Below are positions 31,150 through 41,724 of a DNA stretch of 64,000 nt, piece after piece. The notes under the pieces were generated by a model. The model was not told the DNA's origin. It saw only the letters and a program-made list of their open reading frames with translations, and ran no database searches. The position numbers and the translations under genes were made by a program. Source of the stretch: Bufo bufo (Eukaryota > Chordata > Amphibia > Anura > Bufonidae); NCBI RefSeq assembly GCF_905171765.1, contig NC_053390.1:335010407-335074406 (forward strand), in the 5' to 3' direction. Within the stretch, counting starts at the first letter, position 1; each line of letters opens with the position of its first letter.

Positions 31150-31883
31150 AAGTCTTTTGGAAGATGGCCTGGTGTCAAGAAGGGCAGCAAAGAAACCACT
31201 TCTCTCCAAAAAAAACATCAGGGACAGATTGATCTTCTGCAGAAAGTATGGTGAATGGACTGCTGAGGACTGGGGCAAAGTCATATTCTCCGATGAAGCC
31301 TCTTTCCGATTGTTTGGGGCATCTGGAAAAAGGCTTGTCCGGAGAAGAAAAGGTGAGCGCTACCATCAGTCCTGTGTCATGCCAACAGTAAAGCATCCTG
31401 AGACCATTCATGTGTGGGGTTGCTTCTCATCCAAGGGAGTGGGCTCCCTCACAATTTTGCCCAAAAACACAGCCATGAATAAAGAATGGTACCAAAACAC
31501 CCTCCAACAGCAACTTCTTCCAACAATCCAACAACAGTTTGGTGAAGAACAATGCATTTTCCAGCACGATGGAGCACCGTGCCATAAGGCAAAAGTGATA
31601 ACTAAGTGGCTCAGGGACCAAAACGTTGACATTTTGGGTCCATGGCCTGGTAACTCCCCAGATCTTAATCCCATTGAGAACTTGTGGTCAATCCTCAAGA
31701 GGCGGGTGGACAAACAAAAACTCACTAATTCTGACAAAAGTCACTAATTCTGACAAACTCCAAGAAGTGATTATGAAAGAATGGGTTGCTATCAGTCAGG
31801 AATTGGCCCAGAAGTTGATTGAGAGCATGCCCAGTCGAATTGCCGAGGTCCTGAAAAAGAAGGGCCAACACTGCAAATACTGA
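31150..31883 (+). pseudogene. Tc1 transposase, catalytic half
   Basis: Has KVIFSDEASFRLFG (first Asp), CIFQHDGAPCHKAK (second Asp) and [15 protein letters not shown] (Glu). Near 31721-31760 the block tcactaattctgacaaa is duplicated, which shifts the frame. The C-terminal tail to 31883 (ESMPSRIAEVLKKKGQHCKY) is in another phase. The DNA-binding N-terminus is absent. Confidence 0.87.
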
Positions 31884-32061
31884 CTCTTTGCATAAATGTC
31901 ATGTAATTGTCGATAAAAGCCTTTGAAATGTATGAAGTGCGTGTAATTATATTTCACTACATCACAGAAACAACTGAAACAAAGATCTAAAAGCAGTTTA
32001 GCAGCAAACTTTGTGAAAACTAATATTTGCGTCATTCTCAAAACTTTTGGCCACGACTGTA
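31150..32061 (+). mobile_element. Tc1-like element, 5'-truncated (same family as 56477-58033)
   Basis: Right end is the full TIR ending CTCAAAACTTTTGGCCACGA. The left end and the N-terminal coding part are missing. Similarity to the complete copy starts at tcttttggaagatggcctgg. The two copies are almost identical over the shared 900 bp, so they are recent relatives. Confidence 0.88.
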
Positions 32062-32288
32062 CTTAGACCCCCAGTACAAACACAAAAATGGCGGAAATGT
32101 TACCACCATCACAGAGGGCTGTCAGAATGCAGCATTTGCAGGCCTTCCTTCAAGAAATGCTGCATTCTGCTTTTGCGGGAGCTGGCAGAGGAATTTCCAC
32201 TCACAGAGAAACAGTTGCGGGTTCTATTCCAACAGCGCGTGGAAGAAGAGGGTGGTTTGAAGATGTGTTGGTCACTTCGGAAATGAGA

Positions 32289-32907
32289 TCATTGCGCCAG
32301 GCAAGGGATGTGCGTCAAACCGGCTAGTCCCAGAGCTGCTACGAGATTTCGCCCATTATCGCACACCACCAGGCCGGGCTTGAGGGTGACTGGCACAAAC
32401 CACTCATCGGTCTGTTGTTCAAGGCCCGTCCACAGCTCCTGCGCGGTGTCGGGTTTGTCCCCCAAACAGATAAGTTTTAAAACTGCCTGCTGTTGTTTAC
32501 CCCTGGCTGTGCTGAAGTTGGTGGTGAAGGTGTTACGCTGACCGGATGAGGAGCCGGTAGAGGACGAGGAAGCAGAGTAGGAGGAGGAAGCAACAGGAGG
32601 CAAACTGAAGCGCCCTGCAATCCTCGGTGGTGGAAGGACATGCACCAAACTGCTATCCGCCTCAGGCCCAGCCGCCACTGCATTTAACCAGTGTGCTGTT
32701 AGAGAGATATAATGTCCCTGACTGTGCTTACTGGTCCACGTATCCGTAGTTAGGTGGACCTTGTCACAGATGGCGTTGCACAGTGCACACCTGATTTTGT
32801 CCCCCACTTGGTTGTGCAGTGAAGGGATGGCTCACCTGGAAAAGTAGTGGCGGCTGGGCCCGACATACTGTGATACAGCCACCGCCATAAGGCTTTTAAA
32901 GGTCTCC
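32289..32907 (-). pseudogene. hAT-3 transposase catalytic core fragment
   Basis: On the minus strand: VSQYVGPSRHYF, CNAICDKVHLTTDTWTSKHS, YISLTAHWLN, a Ser-rich insert, then LKPGLVVCDNGRNLVAALG and AGLTHIPCLAQ. These are the first catalytic Asp region (TTDTWTS) and the second (CDNGRN) of hAT transposases. It is flanked upstream by the 506-bp insert and downstream by the hAT-type fragment. Confidence 0.83.
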
Positions 32908-32920
32908 GTCTCCACAAGAT

Positions 32921-33426
32921 AGGGTATATTTCCACTGGACCGGGGGTCGAGTGGAAAGGTAGACAGTAGGCGCAAAAACACAACCAGAGTATTTTATAAG
33001 CCAATAGTTTTTTTTTATTATTGTTACAGTGACAACGCGTTTCGGGGTTCTGCGGACCCCCTTTTTCAAGTCGGTGAATGGAACCGCTGGTGGAGAGAGC
33101 ACTGCTTCCAGCTCTTGGCACGTGTGGCATCCAGAGGCTGCGCCTACGGTCCACCCCTCCACTCGACCCCCGGTCCATTGGAAATATACCCTATTCATCG
33201 ACCCAGACGGCGGCTTGGCCCCGCCAAAGGGGAACGCGGACAGAATCGGCAGCATCAACCAGTGAGACGTAATCACTCCTATTCACCTCCAGCTCAGTTG
33301 CACCGAACAATAGGTGCAACAACAGCAACAGGTGAGCAGTACCACTCTTCCTGTTACTTTGGAGGCTCGGCTTTTAACTTATTTACCCTATGAGAGCCTT
33401 TTTCTTTCCTTGGCCATTTTGTTACT
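32921..33426 (-). mobile_element. 506-bp retroposed insert with hammerhead-like motif, Penelope-related candidate
   Basis: Bounded by a 13-bp direct duplication gtctccacaagat (32908-32920 and 33427-33439), and the transposase reading of hAT-3 is continuous if it is removed. Such a long duplication suggests endonuclease-primed retroposition rather than DNA transposition. About 36 bp at its left end (agggtatatttcc...) recur inverted at about 33160-33197. A hammerhead-like motif lies at 33031-33072 on the minus strand. No ORF and no poly(A) tail. Confidence 0.75.
33031..33072 (-). ncRNA. Degenerate hammerhead-like ribozyme motif
   Basis: On the minus strand: stem I arm GAC, a core-like UUGAAAA (two changes from CUGANGA), a GGGG/CCCC stem II, GAAA, the self-complementary ACGCGU stem III, U, then GUC closing stem I. 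The pairing scheme fits a type I hammerhead with very short stem III, but the altered core suggests it is inactive. Confidence 0.5.
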
Positions 33427-33439
33427 GTCTCCACAAGAT

Positions 33440-34121
33440 GGAATGACAGCATTTTAAAAGCCCGGAATTTTGAAATGCTGGCATTCAGGGCCAGGGATTG
33501 CGGGTGGGTAGGGAAGTACTTCCTCTTTCCCTCCAGTGTTTGGGAGATGGAGAGCAGAATGCTTCCGTGGGACATTGTTGAGATGCTTGGTGACCCAGGT
33601 GGTGGTGTTGCTGTCAGATCCTCTGTTTGTGAGATGGCAGGTGCCACTGTCACTCCAGAGGTGGATGAAGTGGCCGAGACTGCAGCAGAAGAGGAAGCAG
33701 GAGGAGCCAGAGACCTTTCTTGGTTTTTGAGATGTCTACTCCACTGCAGCCCGTGCTTTGCACTTAGATGCCTGGTCATGCAGGTTGTGCTCAGGTTTAG
33801 AAAGTTTATGCCTCGCTTCAGGCTCTGATTGCACAGCGTGCTAACCACTCGTGTCTTGTCGTCAGCACATTGTCTGAGGAACTTCCACGCCAGGGAACTG
33901 CTTGGAGCTGGCTTTGGTGTGCTCGGTCCCTTGCTGCAGTGGGCTGTAGAAGACATACTGTCTAGGGGACGGCCGCTCCGCTTTTGCACCCTGCTTCCTC
34001 TTCTGCTGTGCTGGTGGCTCTGTGCGACCACCCCCACTTCCTCCGAACTACACATGTCACTCGCATGACCTTGATTCCATGTGGTGTCGAGGACCTCATC
34101 GTCCTCCACATCATCTTCCAC
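33440..34121 (-). pseudogene. hAT-3 transposase BED finger segment
   Basis: Acidic start (MEDDVEDDEVLDTTWN), a basic linker, then the BED finger region STLCNQSLKRGIN and TTCMTRHLSAKHGLQW. The first expected Cys reads as Ser. A Ser/Pro-rich linker and ISISQTLEGKRKYFPTHPQS follow, then LNASISKFRAFKMLSFHLVE, which continues beyond the retroposed insert at 32907. The finger would bind the element ends. Confidence 0.8.
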
Positions 34122-34342
34122 CTAGTCTTCACCCCTGACTTCCTTGTTCGTCTGCACGCTTTCGAAAGCCACAGCAGTTGGCACCTGTGGTTCGTCATCT
34201 TCCGAGACGTGCTACGGTGGTCCTCCCATGTACTCATCTTAAAACATAAGTGGTTGGGTATGGGTGCACTCAATCTCTTCCACTTCTGGGGCAGGGCTAG
34301 GTGGATGGCCCTGGGAAACCCTGCTAGCAGAGACATCAAAAA

Positions 34343-34570
34343 TCAGAAGAGACTGCTGCATGACTTGGGGCTCAGACTGCTTGGCTGATTTGCAAGGGGG
34401 GAGGTGAAAGACTGATGGACATCGGCTGCAGGTGCCAACTCTGATCTTTCAGCAGGAGACTGGGTGGGAGACAATGTAAAGGAACTGGAGGCACTGTCAG
34501 CAACCCAATCTACTATCGCCTGTACTTGTTCTGGCCTCACCATTCGTAGAGCCGCATTAGGCCCGACCAA
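34343..34570 (-). pseudogene. hAT-3 transposase N-terminal segment
   Basis: 75 codons with RMVRPEQVQAIVDWVADSAS and a Ser/Pro-rich tail, a pattern seen at the N-terminus of long hAT transposases. The link to the acidic and BED segment (33962-34339 in a second frame) is broken. Confidence 0.5.
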
Positions 34571-34734
34571 ATAACGCTGAAGGTTCTGTCGCCTACTCGC
34601 ACCTCAGGTGTTTCACTTGTGCTTATAGCTGGCAAAGATCAACCACGTCCTCTCCCTGCAACAGGAGCTCCACCAGCAGCACCACGACAGGTGCCACATC
34701 CCCTTTTTCACGCTCTCCTCATAATTCTCAAACT

Positions 34735-35885
34735 TAGGATCTTGCCCAAAATGGGTGTTTTTTTTAATAACAGAATATAACAGCAGTATCTCACGCGTGT
34801 ATCTCACACTGACAGATGCAGCAATGGCTGAATATTATTGCAGTATTTCTAGCTTGTATGTCACACTAACAAATGCAGCATAGGCCCCATATGTAGGGTA
34901 TTGCTAAAAATGGGTGTTTTTTTAAACCCTGAATATTATTGCAGTATTTCAAGCTTGTATCTCACACTGACAGATGCAGCCAAGGCCGCAAATGTACTAT
35001 TTGGCCCAAAATGGGTGTTATTTTTAATAACAGAATAGAACACCAGTATCTAACGCGTGTATCTCACAAAGACAGATGCAGCAATGGCTGCAAATTTAGT
35101 TTTTTGCCCAAAATGGGTGTTTTTTTAAACCCAGAATATTTATGCAGTATTTCCAGCTTGTATCTCACACTGACAGATGCAGCAAAGGCTGCAAAATAAG
35201 TATTTTGCCCAAAATGGGTGTTTTATTACTAACAGAATAGAACAGCAGTATCTAACACGTGTATGTCACACTGACAGATGCAGCAAAGGCTGCAAAATTA
35301 AGTATTTTGCCCAAAATTAGTGTTTTTTTAAACCCAGAATATTATTGCAGTATTTCAAGCTTGTATCTCACACTGACAGATGCAGCCGAGGCCGCAAATT
35401 TAGTATTTGACCCAAAATGGGTGTTTTTTTTTAATAACAGAATAGAACAGCAGTATCTAACATGTGTATCTCACACTGACAGATGCAGCACGGGCTGCAA
35501 AATTAAGTATTTTTCCCAAAATGGGTGTTTTTTTAATAACAGAATAGAATAGAAGTATCTAACGTGTGTATCTCACACTGACAGATGCAGCAAAGGCTGC
35601 AAATTTAGTTTTTTGCCCAAAATGGGTGTTTTTTTTTAAATCCAGAATATTATTGCAGTATTTAAAACTTGTTTTTCACACTGACAAATGCAGCATAGGC
35701 CCCAGATGTAGGGTATTGCCAAAAATTTGTGTTTTTTAAACCCAGAAAATTATTAAAGTATTGCAAGTTTGTATTTCACACTGACAAATGCTTCAAAGGC
35801 ACGAGATGTAGGCTATTGGCAAAAATGGGTGTTTTTTTAAATCCAGATAATTATTGCAGTATTTCAAGCTTGGATTTGAATGTCA
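34735..35885. repeat. About 102-bp minisatellite in hAT-3
   Basis: About eleven units with tatctcacactgacagatgc, aggctgcaaattta and gcccaaaatgggtgtttttt. It lies between the promoter and the coding region on the minus strand. The apparent repetitive ORFs on the plus strand come from the period being divisible by three. Confidence 0.9.
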
Positions 35886-36160
35886 CAAATGCACATATGC
35901 TGTGCTGGTGCACTGAGCTTGCATAAAATGGTCGCCGCCGCCCACCAAAATAACAGACGGATAAAAGTTTTTTTTGTCACTGGGCTCAGGGCAGGGTAAA
36001 AAGATTGTGCACTGCACCCACAAAACTAAATCTATGTAGATAGCTGAGTTAACAAGCACTTCTGATTACAGATTCTTTCCTATTCTCTCCCTCACAGCAG
36101 CAGCATCCTCTCCCTACACTAGTAACAGCAGAGTGACGTTCAGCGCAAAGTGACTCCAGC

Positions 36161-36200
36161 TTATATAGAGGCTGGGTCACATGCTGCACTGGCCAATTAC
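36161..36200 (-). promoter_or_regulatory. TATA and CCAAT boxes of hAT-3
   Basis: Minus strand CTATATAA (about 36161-36168), with an inverse CCAAT (36190-36196) upstream. The position, about 250 bp inside the right terminus, is appropriate for the transposase on the minus strand. Confidence 0.55.
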
Positions 36201-36416
36201 AGACATGCCATTAGTAGGCTTGGCTGTGATGGCTTCTAAGGGCAAAGAGTTAAACGCTTGTTGATTGGCTGCTCTGCAGCCTTTCAAAAAGCGCCATCAA
36301 CTCGCCGAACGTCGAAACCAAACCTTTACTGAAAAGTTTGGGTTGGGGTCCGGGGTCCAAAAATCCTAAAGTTCGGTACGAACCCGAACTTTACAGTTCG
36401 TATTCGCTCAACCCTA

Positions 36417-36617
36417 GTAATGACGAATATTTGTCATTTTTTTTCTATCTGAACACTTGATTCCTCCCTGCTTCTTGCTTGTGGGCCAATGAGTCATTGG
36501 CCCACAAGCAACTTAAGCAGGGATGAATCATTACTTCAGATGGAAAAAAATGACAAATATTCTAAAAAACAAATATATAGCACTATATTGAATATAGTGC
36601 TATATATTAGTTTTTTT
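36417..36617. mobile_element. AT-rich hAT-like element, right part
   Basis: Continues 26706-26809 after hAT-3. Contains a palindrome of cttgcttgtgggccaatgag with its complement (about 36473-36512) and a second AT palindrome (about 36570-36608). It is interrupted by hAT-4. Confidence 0.65.
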
Positions 36618-37129
36618 TAGAGGTGGGACGAATCCAATTTTTTTCGAATCCGAATCCAAATCCGAAAAGGTTCTCGAATATATTGAATCTTTCGGATCTC
36701 GAATCCTATGAATCCTGTACATAATTGTGTAAACGCACGGTGTAAGAAACAAAGTCAGACCGCGTCAGTTTGTCTGAACCTCCACCTCCCAGTCACGGTC
36801 GCACCCTATATGACCGCGATGACCCCTGCTATGACCCCTGCTCCTATCACTACAGAACATACAGGGTAATACAGCGCCACATACCTCTTACATCCAGTGA
36901 CGTCTCCTTTGATGTAGATGTTCTCTTTCCTCATCTTCTCCTTTCAGACCTTCAGACCAGACACCATTTTTCGTCTCTGCAGTTTGACAAAAAAAAATCT
37001 TAGTTTACTACTTTTCCATCATCCTCCCATCTTCTGGACAAATCATCCTAACACCCCCAATACTGTTCCGCTGTGCTCCCCAATACTATACTGCAGAAAC
37101 AGATAATACCCCTGATAATACTAGTACCA

Positions 37130-37520
37130 CACAGAGCCCCCCATATAAAATACCCCTTCTTTGTGGCCTCAGTAGATGCCCCCATAGTGCCCCCCAATAA
37201 TGTGCCAATAAGAAGTGGCCCCACAGTGCCACCCAATAATGTGCCAGTAAGTGTCCCCATAGATGCCCCCCTAATCATGTGCCAGTATCAAGTGCGGAGT
37301 GCCTCTCTCCTCCCCCCCATGTGCCGGTATCATAGTGCCATCTCCCCCCCAATGTGCCAGTATTATAGTGCCATCTCCCCCCATAATGTGCCAGTATCAT
37401 AGTGCCATCTCCCGCCATAATGTGCCAGTATCATAGTGCCATCTCACCTCATAATGTGCCAGTATCATAGTGCCTCCCCCCCCCCCCAATGTGCCAGTAT
37501 CATAGTGCCTCTCACCTCTC
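37130..37520. repeat. About 32-bp tandem array (gtgccagtatcatagtgcc)
   Basis: Units become more regular to the right. Open frames across it are by-products of the repeat. Confidence 0.82.
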
Positions 37521-37534
37521 CCCCTGGCATCCAC

Positions 37535-37925
37535 AGATCCCCCATCCTATAACAGTGCCATCCACAGACCCCCCCCATCCTATAACAGTGCCATCCACAG
37601 ACCCCCCCCACCCCATAACAGTGCCATCCACAGACCCCCCCGACCCCATAACAGTGCCATCCACAGACCCCCCCACCCCATAACAGTGCCATCCACAGAC
37701 CCCCCCCACCCCATAACAGTGCCATCCACAGACCCCCCCACCGCATAACAGTGCCATCCACAGACCCCCCCACCCCATAACAGTGCCATCCACACCCCAT
37801 AACAGTGCCATCCACAGACCCCCCCACCCCATAACAGTGCCATCCACAGACCCCCCCCACCCCATAACAGTACCATCCACAGACCGCCCCCCACCCCTTA
37901 ACAGTGTAATCCACAGACCCCCCAT
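37535..37925. repeat. 31-33-bp C-rich tandem array
   Basis: About twelve units of ataacagtgccatccacag followed by a C run of variable length. The variable C run makes all frames across it meaningless. Confidence 0.9.
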
Positions 37926-37930
37926 TGCCG

Positions 37931-38289
37931 CTCCAGTACAGTTATAAAATGTGTAATTTAATTAATAATGAATGATTCATGCTGCCCCCTCGGTCTGTAG
38001 TACATTCAATATATCCTACTTACAGGGCTACTGATATTGTAATGCAGTCCGGCCGGGCAGACGAGCGGCAGAGTGACTGACTGACATCACGTGCCTGCGC
38101 CGCCTGCTTTATGAATGAAGCAGGCGGCGCAGGCAGGTGACGTCAGTCAGTCACTCTGCCGCTCGTCTGCCCGGCCGGACTGCATTACAATATCAGTAGC
38201 CCTGTAAGTAGGATATATTGAATGTACTACAGAGGGGGCAGCATGAATTATTATTGATAGAATTACACATTTTATAACTGTACTGGAGC
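37931..38289. repeat. Long near-perfect palindrome in hAT-4
   Basis: Two arms of about 175 bp in opposite orientation meet at about 38105-38118 with a loop of only a few bases. The arms include aatgcagtccggccgggcag and its complement. The transcript would form a very long hairpin. Confidence 0.92.
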
Positions 38290-38484
38290 GGAGGGGCCAG
38301 AGCACAGTGAACGCACTGGCCGCCAGCTCCTCCTCCCAGTCTCTCCCACCGGGATTCGTCGGATTCGTTTCAGGCAAATTACGTCGGGATTCGAGTCCAC
38401 GAATCCCACGAATCCAGCAAGATTCGAGGGATTTGTGGATTCGACGAATCCCCCGTCCCATCTCTAGTTTTTTTTAATTTTTTC

Positions 38485-39400
38485 TCACGCGGTTGGTCCT
38501 GCGACAGTGTCCGCCTCTGCCCCCTTATCCTCCACCGTGTCATCAGCCTCCACTGTAGGGACAATTCACAGTGCTCCTCCAGCATACCACATGTGCAGAG
38601 CACGGCTGTGTCACGCTGTTCTGCACTTCGTTTGCATGGGCAAACAAAGTCACACAGGGGTAGAACTGCTCCGTGTCCTTCATCAAGAAATCTAATTCTG
38701 GCTTTCTTCACGACAACTCAAAATTGGAACCATGCTGAGCGACTACAGGAAGAACATGGTGTCGGCGCTGCGTCAAAAAGGGCTGAGTCATGCGCACTGC
38801 ATGGCACACATGTTCAATGGTTGTCAAGCGGTTCCTGAAGTCTTCCACCCATCTGCAAGACATCTTAAAAATGGCCAGGAAACTTTGCATGCACTTCAGC
38901 CACTCATACACCACATAGCACAACCTCCTTGAGCTGCAGCGGCAGAACAGCATCCCCCAACATAGGCTGAAATGCGACGTTTCCACCCGTTGGAATTCCA
39001 CCCTCCATATGTTGGACCGACTATACGAACAGAGAAAGGCCATAAACGATTTCTTAATGATGCAAGCAGACAGGATTACTCTCCTGTGTTACTTCGATGT
39101 CAGCCATTGGCAGCTCATGCGTGACACCTGCTGTTTCCTTAGTCCCTTTGAGGAGGCCACGTTATTTGTCAGTCGCCAGGACTACGGGATGAACGATGTC
39201 ATTCCATTGCTTCATGTCCTGGAACAGATGCTGGTAAATCTGGCTGGTCAGGGGATTGGAGACGTGTTGTCTAGATCTCACGGCCACATGAGCCCTGTTG
39301 GGGCTGAACTGGAGGAGGAGGACATTGGAGCACAAGCGATGTGTAGCGAAATGGGTGTTTTTTTTTTACACAGGTGACAGGAGAGGAGGAGCAGGAGCAG
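38485..39400 (+). pseudogene. hAT-1 transposase central region
   Basis: Pieces in shifting frames: HMCRARLCHAVLHFVCMG, a GTMLSDYRKNMVSALRQKG block, LSHAHCMAHMFNGCQAV (the C-x2-H-type motif of hAT transposases), and LEQMLVNLAGQGIGDVLSRS. Many stops. It continues the reading interrupted at 26705. Confidence 0.7.
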
Positions 39401-39912
39401 CCAGAGGAGCTATAGGGCGATGAGGAAGAGGAAGCAGAGGACCCAGACACACCGTGACAGTATGCAATGGAGATGGAGGCAGGGAGTCCCTCCAAGTCAC
39501 TTTCACAAATGGCACAATGCATGCTCACTTGCTTGCATAGTGACAGCTGAATTGTCACCATTTGGAAGGATGACTTCTGGCTCTCCACCTTGTTGGACCC
39601 TCGGTACCGGTCCAAAATGGAGGCCTTTTTTACACCCGCTTTGAGGGAGGACGAAACTGAACTACTATAAAAACATCCTATGTAGTGAGTTGGACGCTGT
39701 CTATGTGCGCCGTCGTCCATCCTCTTGCAGGTCTGATTGGGGGGGCCCTCTGTGCTCACTTTCCATTGCCATGGCTGCTGGGGAGGGGTGGGGTGGCAGG
39801 AGTACTACCAGTAGTAGTCTATAGTCTACTCACCAGCAGAAACCAGAAGTTTCTGAGTGAAGGAACTAGTCACCAGCAGTAGCTAGACCTGTAGCAGGAC
39901 CTGAACCAGCAG

Positions 39913-40203
39913 GTGGTAGCATACTTGGACAGTATCCTGCCACCCTACATTAAGGATCCGCGGAACTACTGGGCAGACAAACTGGATTTGTGGCCGCAAC
40001 ATGCAGAGTTTGCTTTGGAAAAGCTGTCCTGCCCAGCCAGTAGTGTGGCATCAGAGCAGGTGTTTAGTGCGGCGAGGGCCATAGTTACCCCAAGGAGAAC
40101 TCGCATGTCCACCCAAAATGTGGAGAGACTGACCTTTTTCAAGATGAATCAGGCGTGGATCAGCCAGGATTTCCACAGACCAATGCCTGATGCATCAGAC
40201 TAG
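39913..40203 (+). CDS. hAT-1 transposase C-terminal dimerisation domain
   Basis: 96 codons open to a natural stop at 40201-40203. It shows YIKDPRNYWADKLDLWPQ, EKLSCPASSVASEQVFSAA and NVERLTFFKMNQAW, the hallmark of the hAT family dimerisation domain. The start codon given is simply the first in the open stretch. It is the C-terminal part of a larger broken gene. Confidence 0.85.
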   Translation: MVAYLDSILPPYIKDPRNYWADKLDLWPQHAEFALEKLSCPASSVASEQVFSAARAIVTPRRTRMSTQNVERLTFFKMNQAWISQDFHRPMPDASD

Positions 40204-40369
40204 ATCATCCATGGTGCCACACGAACACTTTCACAAAAGAGACCGGTTTCTTCTGGCTACCTGCCTCAGCTACTTTTCTGATGCTGCCACCTGTCTGATG
40301 CCACACATCTGATACCAAGTGCTCCTTCTTACACCCACCATTGTCAGCGGGTACTGGTTTTTCCACCCA

Positions 40370-40870
40370 CCTCCCCACTCTGTCACCATGTCACTCTGTG
40401 GTCTCCTGATGCTGCTGCCACCTCCACACTATGTCACCTTGCCACTCTGTGGTCTCCTCATGCTGCTGCCACCTCCACACTATGTCACCTTGCCACTCTG
40501 TGGTCTCCTCATGCTGCTGCCACCTTCACACTATTTCACCTTGCTACTCTGTGGCCTCCTGATGCTGCTGCCACCTCCACACTCTGTTACCGGGTAACGA
40601 TGTGGTCTCCTGATGCTGCTGCCACCTCCACACTATGTTACCTTGCCACTCTGTGGTCTCCTCATGCTGCTGCCACCTCCACACTATGTCACCTTTCCAC
40701 TCTGTGGCCTCCTGATGCTTCCACCACCTCTACATTGTCATTCTGCCACTCTGTGGCCTACCCCTGATGCTGCTGCCACCTCCACATTGTCATTGTGCCA
40801 CTCTGTGGACTTCTCATGCTGTTCCCACACTCCCCACTTCATGACTGGGCCACTATTTTGCCTTTTGGTC
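40370..40870. repeat. 51-54-bp tandem repeat near the hAT-1 3' end
   Basis: About ten units of actctgtggtctcctgatgc and tgccacctccacactatg. Units of 51 bp keep one frame open, giving a false repetitive protein. Confidence 0.85.
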
Positions 40871-41724
40871 TGGCTGACATAATCTTTTTTTTTACCCTTC
40901 TTCTGATCTGTCAGAAGGAAGGAAAAATTAGACGCACAACGGATCTGTCTGTGTAGCAGCTGTAAGGCCTGTATGGTCCCATCAGAATTGGCTTATGATT
41001 TGGTAGCCAAAAGCAGGAGTGGGTACAAAACACAGAAGACAAGCAAATATTCCATTCACGTGTCATATCTGTTTTAGATCCACTCATGTTTTTTTTGGCA
41101 TTAGCAATACTGATGGATTAATGACCAAATGCTGACCAAGTGAAGACGTAAGCTCCACAGACAGGATGCATTTTTTTGGGGTTATTGTTCTGACGGTCAG
41201 AAGAAGGGCAAAATAATCAGTAACGTCAACACAAACTTACTTCTGACACCCTCTCGGGGGAACTCTACTTGTATATGCGTTTAATAAAACAGGTTCTGTA
41301 GACATCCCTGTATGTGGAATCACCTGACAACGGTGTAAAAGGAGTGTGCTTCTTCTTGATCCTAACATCGACCTGTATTGTTGAGTTCATACAGTACTTG
41401 GGTTATTTGGTCAGTTTTGGCCCAGTGACTGCCCAAATAATTGAAGTGTGCAGTGATTCTAAGAGCAACGTCTGTCATCTGCATGTCATACTGACTCACA
41501 GTAGTATTTCACTACCACAGCAGACTCCCTATGTGTGTTACTTCAAGGCACAGTGTTCTACACCACTATAAAGGATCTCTGCAGCCACGAAATACCGTAA
41601 CATTTTTTTTAACATGATTCGCTGCAAATACATTCGGATCGAACCAAATTTTTTCCAAAAATTCAGCGAACCAAAATTCGGCGAGCAGGTCAAATTTTTT
41701 ATTTTTTTATTTCACTCATCTTTA
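40871..41724. other. 3' untranslated end of hAT-1
   Basis: No ORF with recognisable content. It ends with AT-rich subterminal sequence and the right terminus at 41724. Confidence 0.55.

Larger units (their letters stand above)
30059..32288 (+). mobile_element. hAT-type fragment inserted in hAT-3
   Basis: Begins with AGTGATGGTC and a cttgcggttcgcccggcgg block shared (inverted) with the right end of the element at 20141-20697, so it belongs to the same terminal family. A plus-strand acidic segment (30827-31051) and a TLDPQYKHK-like reading at about 32062 suggest remnants of its own transposase. It holds a Tc1 fragment at 31150-32061. I found no right terminus, so the end coordinate is where hAT-3 coding resumes. 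Confidence 0.55.
26810..36416 (-). mobile_element. Large hAT element (hAT-3), minus strand
   Basis: Ends TAGAGTTGAGC and GCTCAACCCTA are inverted repeats. Flanks ataatgac (26802-26809) and gtaatgac (36417-36424) are an 8-bp duplication with one difference, matching nTnnnnAn. Subterminal gttcgg/ccgaac words occur at both ends. The minus strand encodes a BED-finger hAT transposase in pieces from 34,570 down to 29,300, with a promoter near 36,165. Internal additions include two minisatellites, two 18S-rRNA-like segments, a retroposed insert, another hAT fragment and a Tc1. Confidence 0.87.
36618..38466. mobile_element. Non-autonomous hAT element (hAT-4) with arrays and a palindrome
   Basis: Ends TAGAGGTGGGACGAATCC and CCCGTCCCATCTCTA, flanked by an exact 8-bp duplication gttttttt (36610-36617 and 38467-38474). 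It contains about 32-bp units (37330-37520), about 32-bp C-rich units (37540-37925) and a long inverted repeat (37931-38289). No transposase. Confidence 0.87.
23211..41724 (+). mobile_element. Large hAT element (hAT-1) hosting nested insertions
   Basis: Left end TAGAGATGAGCGAA and right end CACTCATCTTTA form terminal inverted repeats. The flanks ttTGTAAG (23203-23210) and ctTGTAAG (41725-41732) are an 8-bp duplication with one difference, fitting nTnnnnAn. It contains a promoter, a BED-finger transposase on the plus strand and a hAT dimerisation domain at 39913-40203. The transposase is split at 26705 and resumes near 38485. The 11.8 kb between is a stack of later insertions. Confidence 0.88.

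Noticed and set aside
34939..35552. Repetitive ORFs reading LYLTLTDAAKAAK-type peptides
   Set aside because: Caused by a 102-bp minisatellite whose length is divisible by three.
28115..35885. CRISPR-like arrays
   Set aside because: Repeat units are tandem without unique spacers, and the context is a eukaryotic transposon.
26810..36416. A host zinc-finger BED gene
   Set aside because: The BED finger lies within an element with hAT termini and an 8-bp target duplication, and its frame is broken. It is a transposase remnant, not a domesticated gene.
37465..37925. Long repetitive ORFs on both strands (Gly/Trp/Cys-rich and Pro/Thr-rich)
   Set aside because: They are products of a 31-33-bp C-rich tandem array and change with every C-run length change.
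40319..40882. Leucine/proline-rich ORF of repeated LLMLLPPPH units
   Set aside because: It is a 51-bp tandem repeat in the 3' region of hAT-1, with no signal of coding selection.
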